Source: DASQPR01 sp035713725 (GTDB lineage: Bacteria > Actinomycetota > Actinomycetes > Mycobacteriales > Micromonosporaceae). From it: 49,456 nt of DNA. The notes below the pieces were generated by a model. That model searched no databases, was not told where the DNA came from, and saw only the letters and a list, made by a program, of their open reading frames with translations. A program made the position numbers and the translations under genes. Shown one piece after another: positions 40,489 through 49,334 of the stretch (positions are counted from its first letter, which is position 1; the number at the start of each line of letters is the position of its first letter). The stretch is taken from assembly GCA_035713725.1 (NCBI GenBank), contig DASTMZ010000049.1:1-49456 (forward strand), given 5' to 3'.

Positions 40489-40524
40489 TTCCTAGTTGAC
40501 ACGACATTCCTAGATGACACGACC
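40489..40524. repeat. Tandem 18-base repeat in the add/rlmA divergent region
   Basis: TTCCTAGTTGACACGACA (40489-40506) and TTCCTAGATGACACGACC (40507-40524) differ at two positions. The first contains a perfect -35 TTGACA hexamer at 40496-40501. A GACCC triplet of repeats follows (40521-40537). Probably a regulator site or promoter duplication. Confidence 0.75.
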
Positions 40525-40544
40525 CGACCCGACCCGAGGCAACA

Positions 40545-41378
40545 ATGCGACCCGAGGTACTGCGGTGGCTGCGATGCCCGGTGTGCGGCGCCGGCCTCGA
40601 CGCGCATGGCAGGTCGTTGCGATGCGGCGCCGGCCACACGTTTGATCTGGCCCGGCAGGGTCACGTCCAACTCACCGCCGCGCCGCTCGCGCATGTCGGC
40701 GACAGCGCCGCGATGGTTGCGGCTCGCGGCCGCTTTCTGGCCGCCGGTCACTTTGACCCACTGACTTCGGCTGTACGGGATGCTGCGGCGCGCGCCTGGC
40801 CGGGTGGTCTCGTGCTGGATGCCGGCGCAGGCACCGGCCACCACACGTGCGCTGTCCTCGACGCGCTACCCGACGCGTGGGGCATCGCGGTCGACGCGTC
40901 CAAGGCCGCGGCGCGGATCGCGGCTCGCGCACACCCGCGGCTCGCCGCGGTCGTCGCTGACGTCTGGCAGCCGCTCCCGCTCGCCGACGACTCGGTCGGC
41001 GCACTGATCGACGTGTTCGCGCCGCGCAACGCGGCGGAGTTCGCGCGCGTCCTGCGATCCGACGGCGCACTGCTGATCGTCACTCCGGCGGCCGATCATC
41101 TCGCCGAACTGATCACGACGCTCGACCTGCTCCGCGTCGATCCGGAGAAGCCGGCGCGTCTGGCGGACGCATTCGGCGCCGGCTTCCACGTCGCGGGCTC
41201 ACGGCCGTACCAGTGGATCATGGAGATCGACCACGACGGCGTCGGCGCGCTGGTCGGTATGGGACCGAGCGCTTGGCACGCGGACGCCGACTCGCTCGCG
41301 GCCCGGATCGCGACGCTCCCCGACCCGGCTTCGGTCACCGCTTCCGTCACGGTCACGGTGTTACGGCCGCGGCTCTGA
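40545..41378 (+). CDS. 23S rRNA guanine-N1 methyltransferase, RlmA/TlrB-like
   Basis: 277 residues. N-terminal zinc-binding cluster CPVCGAGL plus RCGAGHTFD (Cys-x2-Cys and Cys-x3-His) is diagnostic of the RlmA(I)/RlmA(II)/TlrB group, followed by GHVQL and then the methyltransferase fold: GLVLDAGAGTGHHTCAVLDAL (SAM motif I), GIAVDASKAA, DVWQPLPLADDSV. It methylates N1 of a guanine in helix 35 of 23S rRNA; in some members this gives macrolide resistance, not determinable here. ATG 40545 has GAGG about 6 bases upstream. Its end is only one base from the convergent DUF4272 stop. Confidence 0.92.
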   Translation: MRPEVLRWLRCPVCGAGLDAHGRSLRCGAGHTFDLARQGHVQLTAAPLAHVGDSAAMVAARGRFLAAGHFDPLTSAVRDAAARAWPGGLVLDAGAGTGHHTCAVLDALPDAWGIAVDASKAAARIAARAHPRLAAVVADVWQPLPLADDSVGALIDVFAPRNAAEFARVLRSDGALLIVTPAADHLAELITTLDLLRVDPEKPARLADAFGAGFHVAGSRPYQWIMEIDHDGVGALVGMGPSAWHADADSLAARIATLPDPASVTASVTVTVLRPRL

Positions 41379-41379
41379 T

Positions 41380-42060
41380 TCACGTCGACAGGTCGACTTC
41401 TTCCCAACCGACCGGCGGATCGTGATGCGGGCCGTGGAACACCACCGACCACTCCAGCGCCCAGCGGCGTTGCCCGATCGCGTTCGAGTCGATCAGACCC
41501 GGCAGCGGCTGCCCGCGGCGTTCCGCGTCGAGGTACGACCAGTCAAGGCAGTAGTAAAGGTCAAGCATGCGTGCCGCGGTCGCTGGGTCGCGCGGCGATA
41601 TCAGGCTGCGCGACCGCCAATGGGGAAACGATTCACCCTCGCGCAGATTCGGCAGCAGCGAACTGAGATTGTCGCCGACCGGGGCGGCCGGATCGAGCGC
41701 GTTGACGAGGCCGAGCAGCCAGGCGAGCGCGGTGAGTGCCTCGAGGTGCAATGCGAACGAGTCGTCGTCGCCTTGGCCGGACGCGACGTAGTGCCACTCC
41801 GGCTGGGTGACGCGCTCCATGAGATGGGCGTCGAGCAACCACGTCATGGCCAGTCGGCTCGGCATGCCGAATGCGCGGGCCAACACCACGTTGAGGATGG
41901 CGGCGCGCGCCTCCATCTCGGGCACCGGGCGCAACTCGACCGCGTCGCCAACGTCCCACACCATCGGGAACGTGGACGGCGGGAGCGGCAGGCGCAGTCG
42001 ATACAGGTCCTCGACGTTGCGCGCCCGCGCGGCTGCCGGGTCCGGTGCGGAGACGATCAT
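41380..42060 (-). CDS. DUF4272 domain protein
   Basis: 226 residues from ATG 42060, preceded by GAGG 4 bases away. The sequence has DUF4272-type landmarks: short RARNVEDLYRLRLPLPPS N-terminus, EMEARAAILNVVLARAFGM, LEALTALAWLLGLVNALDP, and the C-terminal RRWALEWSVV...GWEEVDLST. The function of DUF4272 is not established. It is cytoplasmic, without membrane helices. It is 124 bases after the cupin and may be read through from the same operon. I would keep the family assignment at moderate confidence. Confidence 0.78.
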   Translation of the reverse strand: MIVSAPDPAAARARNVEDLYRLRLPLPPSTFPMVWDVGDAVELRPVPEMEARAAILNVVLARAFGMPSRLAMTWLLDAHLMERVTQPEWHYVASGQGDDDSFALHLEALTALAWLLGLVNALDPAAPVGDNLSSLLPNLREGESFPHWRSRSLISPRDPATAARMLDLYYCLDWSYLDAERRGQPLPGLIDSNAIGQRRWALEWSVVFHGPHHDPPVGWEEVDLST

Positions 42061-42184
42061 CGAACCTCGCTCACGGTGCGGCCCGGCCCGGTACGGCCCT
42101 AAGTGTGAGGAGCGTATCGATGCCACATCGGGCGATACATCAGACGGTCGGCCGTTAGTGATCGTGACGCGTGGTGCCCGCTGG

Positions 42185-42565
42185 CTACCCTGGCTGACCT
42201 GCGTCGTCGGTCTCCTCGCGGCCAGCGAGCCCGGAGGCGAACGCCGGACGGCACACCGCGACGTACTCCGCTCCGTCGGCGAACGGCACCGAGTAGCGAA
42301 CGCGTTCGCCGGCCCGCGTCACGACCGCGCTGCCCGCGTTGACGTCCAGCGTTCCGGTCGCCGTCTCGACGCGTACGCAGCCGCGTAGCACGATCGTGAA
42401 CTCGTCGAATTCCGGCGTCTGCGGCGGTTCGGCCCATCCGGCCGGAGCCACCATGTGCGCGACCGATACGGCGATCTCGCCGGTGCTGACGCGTCCGACG
42501 TACTCGTCGATCACTTTGCCGCCCGGCACGGGTACGCGGGTCGGCCGCGTGATCAACTCCGCCAT
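42185..42565 (-). CDS. Cupin-domain protein
   Basis: 126 residues from ATG 42565, with AGGAG five bases upstream; the longer frame to 42928 would read through the repeats and deoA tail in a non-coding register. A single conserved beta-barrel: PPQTPEFDEFTIVLRGCVRVET and TLDVNAGSAVVTRAGERVRYSV, which follow the cupin 1 and 2 motifs, though most metal-binding His are absent. It might bind a small metabolite or be an isomerase; assigning a role would be a guess. It is 181 bases downstream of deoA in the same orientation. Confidence 0.85.
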   Translation of the reverse strand: MAELITRPTRVPVPGGKVIDEYVGRVSTGEIAVSVAHMVAPAGWAEPPQTPEFDEFTIVLRGCVRVETATGTLDVNAGSAVVTRAGERVRYSVPFADGAEYVAVCRPAFASGLAGREETDDAGQPG

Positions 42566-42746
42566 GTCGTCTCCTGGCTGGTCTGGATCGCCGGCCGTGC
42601 CGTGGCGATCGCACTTGAAGTGTCCCCCGCCGACGGCGTCGCCGGGGCCACTCCGGTGCCGCCCGGTCGAATCTTCGCGGTCACGACGCGGCGATGCGGT
42701 CGGAACTTCGCGGTCATGACGCGGCGATCCGGACGAATCTTCGCGG
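42566..42746. other. Gap between deoA and the cupin gene, occupied by repeats
   Basis: 181 non-coding bases. The deoA-proximal part contains two extra copies of a 32-34 base unit that also forms the last 22 bases of deoA (see the repeat entry). The rest has no visible signal; the cupin ribosome site is at the far end. Confidence 0.6.
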
Positions 42747-42768
42747 TCACGACGCGGCGATCCGGTCG
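42669..42768. repeat. Three tandem 32-34 base copies of the deoA 3' end
   Basis: Core TTCGCGGTCACGACGCGGCG (or a one-base variant) recurs at about 42669-42702, 42703-42734 and 42735-42768. On the minus strand the outermost copy encodes DRIAAS and the deoA stop; the two downstream copies are beyond the stop. The middle copy lacks one base relative to the others and has TCATGA where the others have TCACGA. Confidence 0.85.
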
Positions 42769-44057
42769 AGGACGAGCCGCCGGGCGGGCGGCGGAGTGCT
42801 GGCGATCGCGAGCGCCGACGCGGCGACGTCCCGCGCGACGCTGATCCGAGCGGGATCCTCGGCACGCAGCTCGTAGAGCACATCGCCGGCCCGTACCGGG
42901 TCGCCCGGCCGGCGTCGTAGCACCACACCCGATGCCTCGGACACCGGGTCTTCCTTGCGCGCCCGACCCGCGCCGAGCCGCCAAGCAGCCACGCCTATGA
43001 GATAGGCGTCGATCGCCCCGACGAAACCGTCCTGCGTTGCGCGCACGGTCTCGACCTCGGGCGCGGTTGCGAGGTCAGCGTCGGGATCTCCGCCCTGTGC
43101 GCAGATCATTGCGCGCCACGCGTCCATTGCGCGGCCGTCGGCGAGCGCCTTCGACGGGTCGACGTCGCCCAGTCCGGCGAGCCTCAGCATCTCGCCGGCC
43201 AGCGCCAGCGTCAGCTCCACGACGTCCGGCGGCCCGCCGCCAGCGAGCACCGCAACGGCCTCCTCGACCTCGACCGCGTTGCCGATCGCGGCGCCGAGCG
43301 GTGTGGACATGTCAGTCAGCAGCGCCACGGTCGCGACGTCGTGTGCCTGGCCGAGTTCCACCATGGCTCGCGCCAGATCGGTGGCCGCGTCCGCCGTCTT
43401 CATGAACGCGCCCGTGCCGACCTTGACGTCGAGCACCAGCGCTGACGTACCCTCGGCGATCTTTTTGCTCATGATCGAGCTCGCGATCAACGGGATGGAC
43501 TCCACGGTCGCGGTGACGTCCCGCAGCGCGTAGAGCTTGCGGTCGGCCGGCACCAGGTCGTCGGTGGCCGCACAGATCACGGCGCCGACCTCCCGCAGTT
43601 GACGCCGGAACGCGTCCGCCGACAAACGCGCCTGCCATCCCGGGATCGCCTCGAGCTTGTCCAGCGTGCCGCCGGTATGGCCGAGCCCACGCCCGGACAG
43701 CTGCGGTACGGCTGCGCCGCACGCCGCGACGAGCGGAGTCAACGGCAGCGTGATCTTGTCACCCACGCCGCCCGTCGAGTGCTTGTCCACCGTCGGCCGG
43801 CCGATGCCCGACAGATCGAGCCGTACGCCACTCGCGATCATTGCCGCGGTCCAGCGCGCGGTCTCGGCCGATGTCATGCCACGCAACAGGATCGCCATGG
43901 CGAGCGCCGCCATCTGTTCGTCCGCGATCACGCCACGCGTGTAGGCGTCCACTATCCAGTCGATCTGTCCGTCGCTGAGCACGGCACCGTCGCGCTTCGT
44001 GGCGATGATGTCGACGGCGGCGTACGACTCGATCGGCGCCGCGCCTTCGCTCACCAC
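42747..44057 (-). CDS. deoA: Thymidine phosphorylase (pyrimidine-nucleoside phosphorylase)
   Basis: 436 residues. It splits thymidine or deoxyuridine (and perhaps uridine) with phosphate to free base and deoxyribose 1-phosphate. The family signature DKHSTGGVGDK (91-101) and SGRGLGHTGGTLDKLEAIPG (121-140) mark the phosphate and nucleoside sites; ASSIMSKKIAEG contacts phosphate, and the C-terminal domain (RRRPGDPVRAGDVLYEL) is standard. The start is GTG 44057 or the adjacent GTG 44054, which overlaps the cdd stop as GTGA; both overlap cdd. With cdd and the Bmp transporter it forms a salvage operon; its product feeds deoC. Confidence 0.97.
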   Translation of the reverse strand: MVSEGAAPIESYAAVDIIATKRDGAVLSDGQIDWIVDAYTRGVIADEQMAALAMAILLRGMTSAETARWTAAMIASGVRLDLSGIGRPTVDKHSTGGVGDKITLPLTPLVAACGAAVPQLSGRGLGHTGGTLDKLEAIPGWQARLSADAFRRQLREVGAVICAATDDLVPADRKLYALRDVTATVESIPLIASSIMSKKIAEGTSALVLDVKVGTGAFMKTADAATDLARAMVELGQAHDVATVALLTDMSTPLGAAIGNAVEVEEAVAVLAGGGPPDVVELTLALAGEMLRLAGLGDVDPSKALADGRAMDAWRAMICAQGGDPDADLATAPEVETVRATQDGFVGAIDAYLIGVAAWRLGAGRARKEDPVSEASGVVLRRRPGDPVRAGDVLYELRAEDPARISVARDVAASALAIASTPPPARRLVLDRIAAS

Positions 44058-44926
44058 GGTCCGGCGTCCGGTGTCGAGTCATTCGGTCGCCACGGGTCGG
44101 CGTCCGGCCTCGAGTCGGCGACCCGCCGTGGTGCGGTCTGCGATCCGGACCAGGGACGCGGCACCTCGATCGGAGCGGGTCCTTCGCCCGCCCAGAACAA
44201 CTCGCCGTCGGCGTCCACGACGATCACCCGCCGCGTGCGCGCCAGGCCCCAGTCGATCGCGTCGTCGATCCGCGTCGTGGTCGGGGCCTCGTCGAGGATC
44301 GCCGCCTGCCGCGCCGCGGGCGCAGGCACGTCAACTGCTGGTGCCCCGGGTTGGTCGCCTGCCGTATGCCGTGATTCGCCGACCGACCCGTCCCAGTAGG
44401 CCGTCCACGCGCGTTGGCCGTCGACGGTGTCCGGGTGTACGAAGACCGTCCCGTGACCGAGCATGTCGCGCAGGTGTGAGCCGGGCTGATCGCGCGCGCT
44501 GGCCCGCCGATCGACGTGCACGCCGGAGATCTCGTCGGCGACGTCGAACGCGTTGGCGTCGAAGGCCATCGGCAGCAGGTCGGCCATCGGAATCGGTTCG
44601 CCGCCGGTCATGACGAGCAGGTCCGGGCCGCCGTGCTCCCACAGCAGTTGCCGGCATCGTCCGCATGGCATCAGCGACACGCCGTTGCCGTCCACGCAGG
44701 ACAGTGCGATCAGCCGGCCGCCGCCGGTGGCGTGCAGTGCCGACACCGCACCGCACTCGGCGCACAGCGTCAGGCCGTAGGACGCGTTTTCCACGTTGCA
44801 GCCGCGCACGATGCGGCCGTCGTCGACGAGCGCCGCCACACCGACCGGAAACTTCGAGTAGGGCGCGTACGCATTGCGCATCGCCTCAGTTGCGGCAGCG
44901 CGCAGCGCCGTCCAGTCGATGTCCAT
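44051..44926 (-). CDS. cdd: Cytidine deaminase with unusual C-terminal extension
   Basis: 291 residues from ATG 44926; the usual homotetrameric enzyme is about 130-140. The first 135 residues are a normal enzyme: YSKFPVGVAALVDDGRIV, VENASYGLTLCAECGAV with zinc ligand Cys55 and catalytic Glu57, and PCGRCRQLL with Cys88 and Cys91. It converts (deoxy)cytidine to (deoxy)uridine. Residues 136-291 are extra: HGTVFVHPDTVDGQRAWTAYW, a Pro/Ala linker, DDAIDWGLARTRRVIVVDADGELFWAGEGPAP, then a tail rich in Asp/Pro/Trp. I do not recognise this part as a zinc-less second deaminase domain (as in E. coli); it lacks those motifs. Alternative starts: GTG 44935 or 44932. Confidence 0.93.
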   Translation of the reverse strand: MDIDWTALRAAATEAMRNAYAPYSKFPVGVAALVDDGRIVRGCNVENASYGLTLCAECGAVSALHATGGGRLIALSCVDGNGVSLMPCGRCRQLLWEHGGPDLLVMTGGEPIPMADLLPMAFDANAFDVADEISGVHVDRRASARDQPGSHLRDMLGHGTVFVHPDTVDGQRAWTAYWDGSVGESRHTAGDQPGAPAVDVPAPAARQAAILDEAPTTTRIDDAIDWGLARTRRVIVVDADGELFWAGEGPAPIEVPRPWSGSQTAPRRVADSRPDADPWRPNDSTPDAGPW

Positions 44927-44945
44927 CGCCACCACCCCCGGCGGA

Positions 44946-46214
44946 TCAGCCCTTGATGTACGGCTTCCCGTCGGCCGCCGGTGCTCGGACCCGACCGACC
45001 AGTCCCGCCACCGCCACGATCGTCACCGCGTACGGCAACATCGCGAGAAACTCCGACGGCACTGAGGATCCGATCAGAGCGAGGTAACCCTGCAACTGGT
45101 CGGTGAACCCGAACAGCAACGCGGCCAGCGTCGCGCCGATCGGCGACCACCGGCCGAAGATCAGCGCGGCCAGCGCGATGAATCCCTTGCCGACCGTCAT
45201 GTTCTTGCTGAAGTCCAGCTGCGAACCGATCGTGAAAAACGCGCCGCCGATGCCGGCGATGAGCCCGGCGATGAGCACATTGCGGTATCGGACGGCGAGG
45301 ACACGGATGCCGACCGTGTCCGCGGCGATCGGGTGCTCGCCGACGGATCGGGTCCGCAGCCCCCATCGTGTGTGGAACAGCCCGATGTGTACGGAGATCA
45401 CCAGCACGATCGCGATGTACACGATGACGTTCTGCTCGAACAGCGCTGGTCCGATGATCGGGATGTCCGACAACAGCGGGATCCGCCACTGCGCGAATGC
45501 CGGTGCGTCGTTGAACGAGGCCGAGTCCGGCTGCATGATCTGCTGGTACAGGAAGCTCGTTAGGCCGAGTGCCAACAGGTTCAGCACGATGCCGAGCACG
45601 ACCTGGTCGACCAGATAGCGGATGGCCAGCCACGCGAGCATAGCGGCGACGAGCGCGCCGCCGAACATCGCGGCGATCAGACCTACCCACGGTGACGCCG
45701 CGACGGTACCGAAGAACGCACCGAGGAAGGCACCCATCAGGAATTGGCCCTCGATGGCCACGTTGATGACGCCGCTGCGCTCACACAACACGCCGGCCAT
45801 CGCGCCGAGAATGAGCGGCAGAGCCAGGAAAACGGTGAGTCGCGCGCTGGATCCGAGCGGGATCGTGTTACCAGAGATCTGCCAGCACAAAAATCCGAAT
45901 ACCAGCCCGACCACGGCGATCGTCGACCACAGCGCGAACCGGCGCTTAGTGCGCGACCACATCAGCAGCCCGCCGCACACGATTGCGATCACACCGCCGA
46001 TGATTGCGCCGACTCGCGACGGAATCGGCACCGACGTGCCGTTTGCGTCTTCGCTCGCGGTAAAGCGCGCATCAGCACCGTGACCCGCGAGCAGGCCCCA
46101 GAAGACGACGGCGACGACCCCGAGCAGTATGTAGATCAGTCCAGCCTTGCGGGAGCGAGTCCAAAAGCCGGTCGGTGCGACCACCACCGTCGGTTCCGCG
46201 GTCAATACGGTCAT
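44946..46214 (-). CDS. Nucleoside ABC transporter permease (BPD_transp_2, NupQ-like)
   Basis: 422 residues with many membrane helices. The core LILGAMAGVLCERSGVINVAIEGQFLMGAF is the canonical glycine-rich signature of Bmp-associated permeases, and RTRSVGEHPIAADTVGIRVLAVRY forms the coupling loop contacting the ATPase. An N-terminal block of about three helices (about 25-115) precedes it. The other permease at 46222 forms the hetero-dimer partner. Imports nucleosides delivered by the binding protein. ATG 46214 is 7 bases after the previous stop; the next gene, cdd, follows after 19 bases, so transport and deamination are in one operon. Confidence 0.93.
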   Translation of the reverse strand: MTVLTAEPTVVVAPTGFWTRSRKAGLIYILLGVVAVVFWGLLAGHGADARFTASEDANGTSVPIPSRVGAIIGGVIAIVCGGLLMWSRTKRRFALWSTIAVVGLVFGFLCWQISGNTIPLGSSARLTVFLALPLILGAMAGVLCERSGVINVAIEGQFLMGAFLGAFFGTVAASPWVGLIAAMFGGALVAAMLAWLAIRYLVDQVVLGIVLNLLALGLTSFLYQQIMQPDSASFNDAPAFAQWRIPLLSDIPIIGPALFEQNVIVYIAIVLVISVHIGLFHTRWGLRTRSVGEHPIAADTVGIRVLAVRYRNVLIAGLIAGIGGAFFTIGSQLDFSKNMTVGKGFIALAALIFGRWSPIGATLAALLFGFTDQLQGYLALIGSSVPSEFLAMLPYAVTIVAVAGLVGRVRAPAADGKPYIKG

Positions 46215-46221
46215 CGCAAGA

Positions 46222-47670
46222 TCACCACCCCTTCGCCAGGTTTGCGGTGGCTTGCGCGCCCTGCACCGGCCGCAGCCGATAGATCGAGGCGATCAGCGCT
46301 GGTGCGGCGATGAAGATGACGATCAGGGCCTGCAGCACCTGTACGAGGTCGATGACGACGCCCGCGTTGCTCTGCATCTGGTTGCCGCCGGCGTAGAGCG
46401 CGCCGAACAACAGCGCGGCCAGCACCACGCCCCATGGTTTGCCACGGCCGAGCAACGCGACAGTGATGCCGTCGAAGCCCACGTTGCCGGTCACCTGCCC
46501 GGTCACGGCGGATGCCGTACCGAGAAGTTGGACCGCGCCGCCGAGCCCACCGAGGGCGCCCGCGATGACCATGACGAAGATGAACGTACGGCCGACGCTC
46601 ATGCCCGCGGTGCGGGCGGCGTCTGGGTTCAGGCCGACCGCGCGCACCTCGAAGCCGAGCGTCGAGCGGTTGATGAGCCAGGCGATCACGAATGTCATCA
46701 GCAGCCCGACGATCAGCCCGACGTTCGTCCGAAGGGATGAGCCGAGAATCGGCGGCAGCGTGGCCGAGTCGTGCAACGGCTTGCTGATCGCGTTTAACTG
46801 CTTGGGATCCTTCACACCGCGCTGCAGAATCAGCCAGCCGAGGAAGAGCAGCGCGATGTAGTTCATCATGATCGTGACGATGACCTCATGCGCACCGGTG
46901 CGCGCCTTGAGGAAGCCGGGGATGAAGCCCCAGAGGGCCCCTGCGATCGCGCCCGCGATGAGCGCGACGATGAAATGCAGTCCGACCGGCAGCTTGATGG
47001 CGAGCCCGACGAGGCCGGCACCGATCACGCCGAACACCGCCTGCCCTTGTGCGCCGATGTTGAACAGGCCGCCGCGGAACGCGAACGCAACCGCCAGGCC
47101 AGTGAGGATCAGCGGCGCGGCGTAGGTCAGCGTCTCGCTGATCGGCCGCAATGCCTGCTCCCACGTCGCCGTGCCGTTGATCGCGGCGCTCACCGTCGAC
47201 GGGTTGAACACGGCGCCCTCGAACAGGTTTGTGTAGGCGATCCTGATCTGCTGCCACGCGCCGGACAACGCGGTGCTCGGACGCGCGAAGAAATAACTGA
47301 ACGTGCTCATCACCGGGCGGTCGCCGATGACGATCAGGATCGCGCCGATCACCAACGCCGAGAAGATCGACAGCGCCGTGATCATGAACGGGTTCGCCGA
47401 GGTGAGCCACCGGACCGTACGCATCAGCCAGTTCGGCAGCTGCCGGCGCGGAGCGGTCGGGCCGGCGTCTGCGGTGCTCAACCCGTTGGCGGCCGCATCC
47501 GGAGATCCCCCGGCTTCCGCGTCGCCGGAATCCGTCGAACCATCGGCATTCGTCGCGGCGTGCGCCGACGATGCCTCGTCGCTGGATGGCGCTTGATTGG
47601 TCTCGTCGTGGCTCGTGCCGTCAGCGCGGTCGCCTGGCTCAGGCACCGGCGGCCCGGGCTCGGAACTCAT
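46222..47670 (-). CDS. Nucleoside ABC transporter permease (BPD_transp_2, NupP-like)
   Basis: 482 residues from ATG 47670, preceded by GAGG about 7 bases away; the frame to 47712 is an unlikely extension. The first 85 residues are a hydrophilic Ser/Asp/Ala/Thr-rich N-terminus, unusual in length. Then membrane helices include LTYAAPLILTGLAVAFAFRGGLFNIGAQGQ, the signature of this permease class, and GLNPDAARTAGMSVGRTFI as the ATPase coupling loop. One of two subunits of the Bmp-type importer; substrates probably purine/pyrimidine nucleosides, inferred from add, cdd and deoA nearby. The gap to the ATPase stop is 76 bases. Confidence 0.93.
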   Translation of the reverse strand: MSSEPGPPVPEPGDRADGTSHDETNQAPSSDEASSAHAATNADGSTDSGDAEAGGSPDAAANGLSTADAGPTAPRRQLPNWLMRTVRWLTSANPFMITALSIFSALVIGAILIVIGDRPVMSTFSYFFARPSTALSGAWQQIRIAYTNLFEGAVFNPSTVSAAINGTATWEQALRPISETLTYAAPLILTGLAVAFAFRGGLFNIGAQGQAVFGVIGAGLVGLAIKLPVGLHFIVALIAGAIAGALWGFIPGFLKARTGAHEVIVTIMMNYIALLFLGWLILQRGVKDPKQLNAISKPLHDSATLPPILGSSLRTNVGLIVGLLMTFVIAWLINRSTLGFEVRAVGLNPDAARTAGMSVGRTFIFVMVIAGALGGLGGAVQLLGTASAVTGQVTGNVGFDGITVALLGRGKPWGVVLAALLFGALYAGGNQMQSNAGVVIDLVQVLQALIVIFIAAPALIASIYRLRPVQGAQATANLAKGW

Positions 47671-47746
47671 GCCCGTCCTCGCTCCGCGTAGGACGCGCAC
47701 GAAGCGCCGCACACGCTGCGATTCCGATTGGCTCGCTGACGCTCAC

Positions 47747-49318
47747 TCATGCGGCCGCCTCGTCCGACGCATCGGTCACGCCCGCCATGAGGAGTCCGAG
47801 CCGTTCGCGCGGAGTGTCCGGCGGAACAGTGGCAAGAATCTTCCCGCGGTACATCACCGCAATACGGTCGGCCAGCGCGACCACCTCGTCAAGCTCGCTC
47901 GACACGAGCAGCACCGCACTGCCGGCGTCGCGCGCCACGATGACCTCGGAGTGGATGAACTCGGTGGATCCGACGTCCACACCGCGCGTCGGCTGCGACG
48001 CGATCAGCACCCTGAGCTTCCGCGACATCTCGCGGGCGACGATCACCTTTTGCTGATTGCCACCGGACAGCGTGCTGACCGGCGCCGAGGCTGACTGCGT
48101 GCGAACGTCGAAGTCCTTCACGAGCTTGTCCGCGTGCTCGCGAATCGCGTCGTAGCGCATCGCGAGCCCCGATGAATATGGCGCCCGGTGGTAGACGTCG
48201 AGAACCATGTTCTCCCCGACGCTGAAACCCCGCACCAGTCCGTCGACGCTGCGGTCCTCCGGGATGTACCCAACGCCGGCCGCCAGCACCTGGGCGGTCG
48301 ATCGCCCAGCGAGCGATCGGCCCGCCAAGGTCACCTCACCTCGTACCGCGGGGCGCAGCGCCATGATCGCCTCGACGAGCTCGGTCTGCCCATTTCCTTG
48401 CACACCAGCCACGCCGAGGACCTCACCCGCGCGTACGTCCAGGTCGACATCGTCGACCGCGAGGTGGCCGCGTTCGTCGGCGACCGTCAGCCCGCGTACG
48501 GACAGCACTTCGGCGCCCGGCTTTGCCGGCTCCTTCACGACGGTGAGCCGCACCGCCCGGCCGACCATGAGGGCGGCGAGTTCGTCCTCGGACGTGTCTG
48601 GTGTGGCGGTGCCGACGACCTTCCCGCGACGGATCACGGTGATCCGATCCGCGATCGCCTTGACCTCTTTCAGCTTGTGCGTGATGAACACGATCGACTT
48701 CCCGGCCGCCTTCAACCGCCGCATGACGTCGAGCAGGTCGTCGGTCTCCTGAGGGGTCAACACGGCGGTCGGCTCGTCGAGGATCAGGAGGTCGACCTCG
48801 CGGGTCAACGCCTTCACGATCTCCACCCGTTGCTGGGCGCCGACCGGCATGTCCTCGATCGTCGCGCCCGGGTCGACCGGCAAGCCGTATTGCGCGGACA
48901 CGTCTCGGACCAACTTGCGTGCCGCCGACCGGTTAAGGAAACGCAACACGCCGCGGGTCCGCTCGGCGCCGAGCATCACGTTGTCCGCGACAGTAAACAC
49001 CGGTACGAGCATGAAATGCTGGTGCACCATGCCGATGCCGGCGGCGATCGCGTCGGCCGGTCGATGGATGACGACTCGCTCGCCGTCCACCAGGATCTCG
49101 CCCTCGTCTGGCTGCAGCAGCCCGTAGAGCACGTTCATCAGCGTGGACTTGCCGGCGCCGTTCTCGCCCAGGAGGCCGTGGACCTCTCCGCGGCGCACGG
49201 CGAGCGAGATCCGGTCGTTGGCGAGCACGCCCGGAAACGCCTTGGTGATGCCCGCCAGCTCGACCGCGGGCGCCTCGTCCACCGGGCGGTCGTTCGCTGT
49301 CGTCGGGCTGCGGGTCAT
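47747..49318 (-). CDS. Nucleoside ABC transporter ATPase with two nucleotide-binding domains (NupO-like)
   Basis: 523 residues, length typical of RbsA/NupO type. N-terminal domain has Walker A GENGAGKS (51-58), the variant signature VGAQQRVEIVKAL, and LLILDEPTAVLTPQE (Walker B). The C-terminal domain has a degenerate Walker A (VAGVQGNGQTELVEA) and complete LSGGNQQKVIVAREM signature; such asymmetry is normal in this family. ATG 49318. It follows bmpA after a strong hairpin, and drives the two permeases downstream. Couples ATP hydrolysis on the cytoplasmic side to uptake of nucleosides. Confidence 0.95.
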   Translation of the reverse strand: MTRSPTTANDRPVDEAPAVELAGITKAFPGVLANDRISLAVRRGEVHGLLGENGAGKSTLMNVLYGLLQPDEGEILVDGERVVIHRPADAIAAGIGMVHQHFMLVPVFTVADNVMLGAERTRGVLRFLNRSAARKLVRDVSAQYGLPVDPGATIEDMPVGAQQRVEIVKALTREVDLLILDEPTAVLTPQETDDLLDVMRRLKAAGKSIVFITHKLKEVKAIADRITVIRRGKVVGTATPDTSEDELAALMVGRAVRLTVVKEPAKPGAEVLSVRGLTVADERGHLAVDDVDLDVRAGEVLGVAGVQGNGQTELVEAIMALRPAVRGEVTLAGRSLAGRSTAQVLAAGVGYIPEDRSVDGLVRGFSVGENMVLDVYHRAPYSSGLAMRYDAIREHADKLVKDFDVRTQSASAPVSTLSGGNQQKVIVAREMSRKLRVLIASQPTRGVDVGSTEFIHSEVIVARDAGSAVLLVSSELDEVVALADRIAVMYRGKILATVPPDTPRERLGLLMAGVTDASDEAAA

Positions 49319-49334
49319 CGCCGCACGAGGTGGA

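Noticed and set aside
42669..42768. CRISPR array.
   Set aside because: Repeats are directly adjacent with no unique spacers, and no cas genes are present.
42566..42928. Arg/Ser-rich extended frame upstream of the cupin gene.
   Set aside because: Composed of the deoA tail repeats in a non-coding register; ATG 42565 with AGGAG gives a normal cupin.
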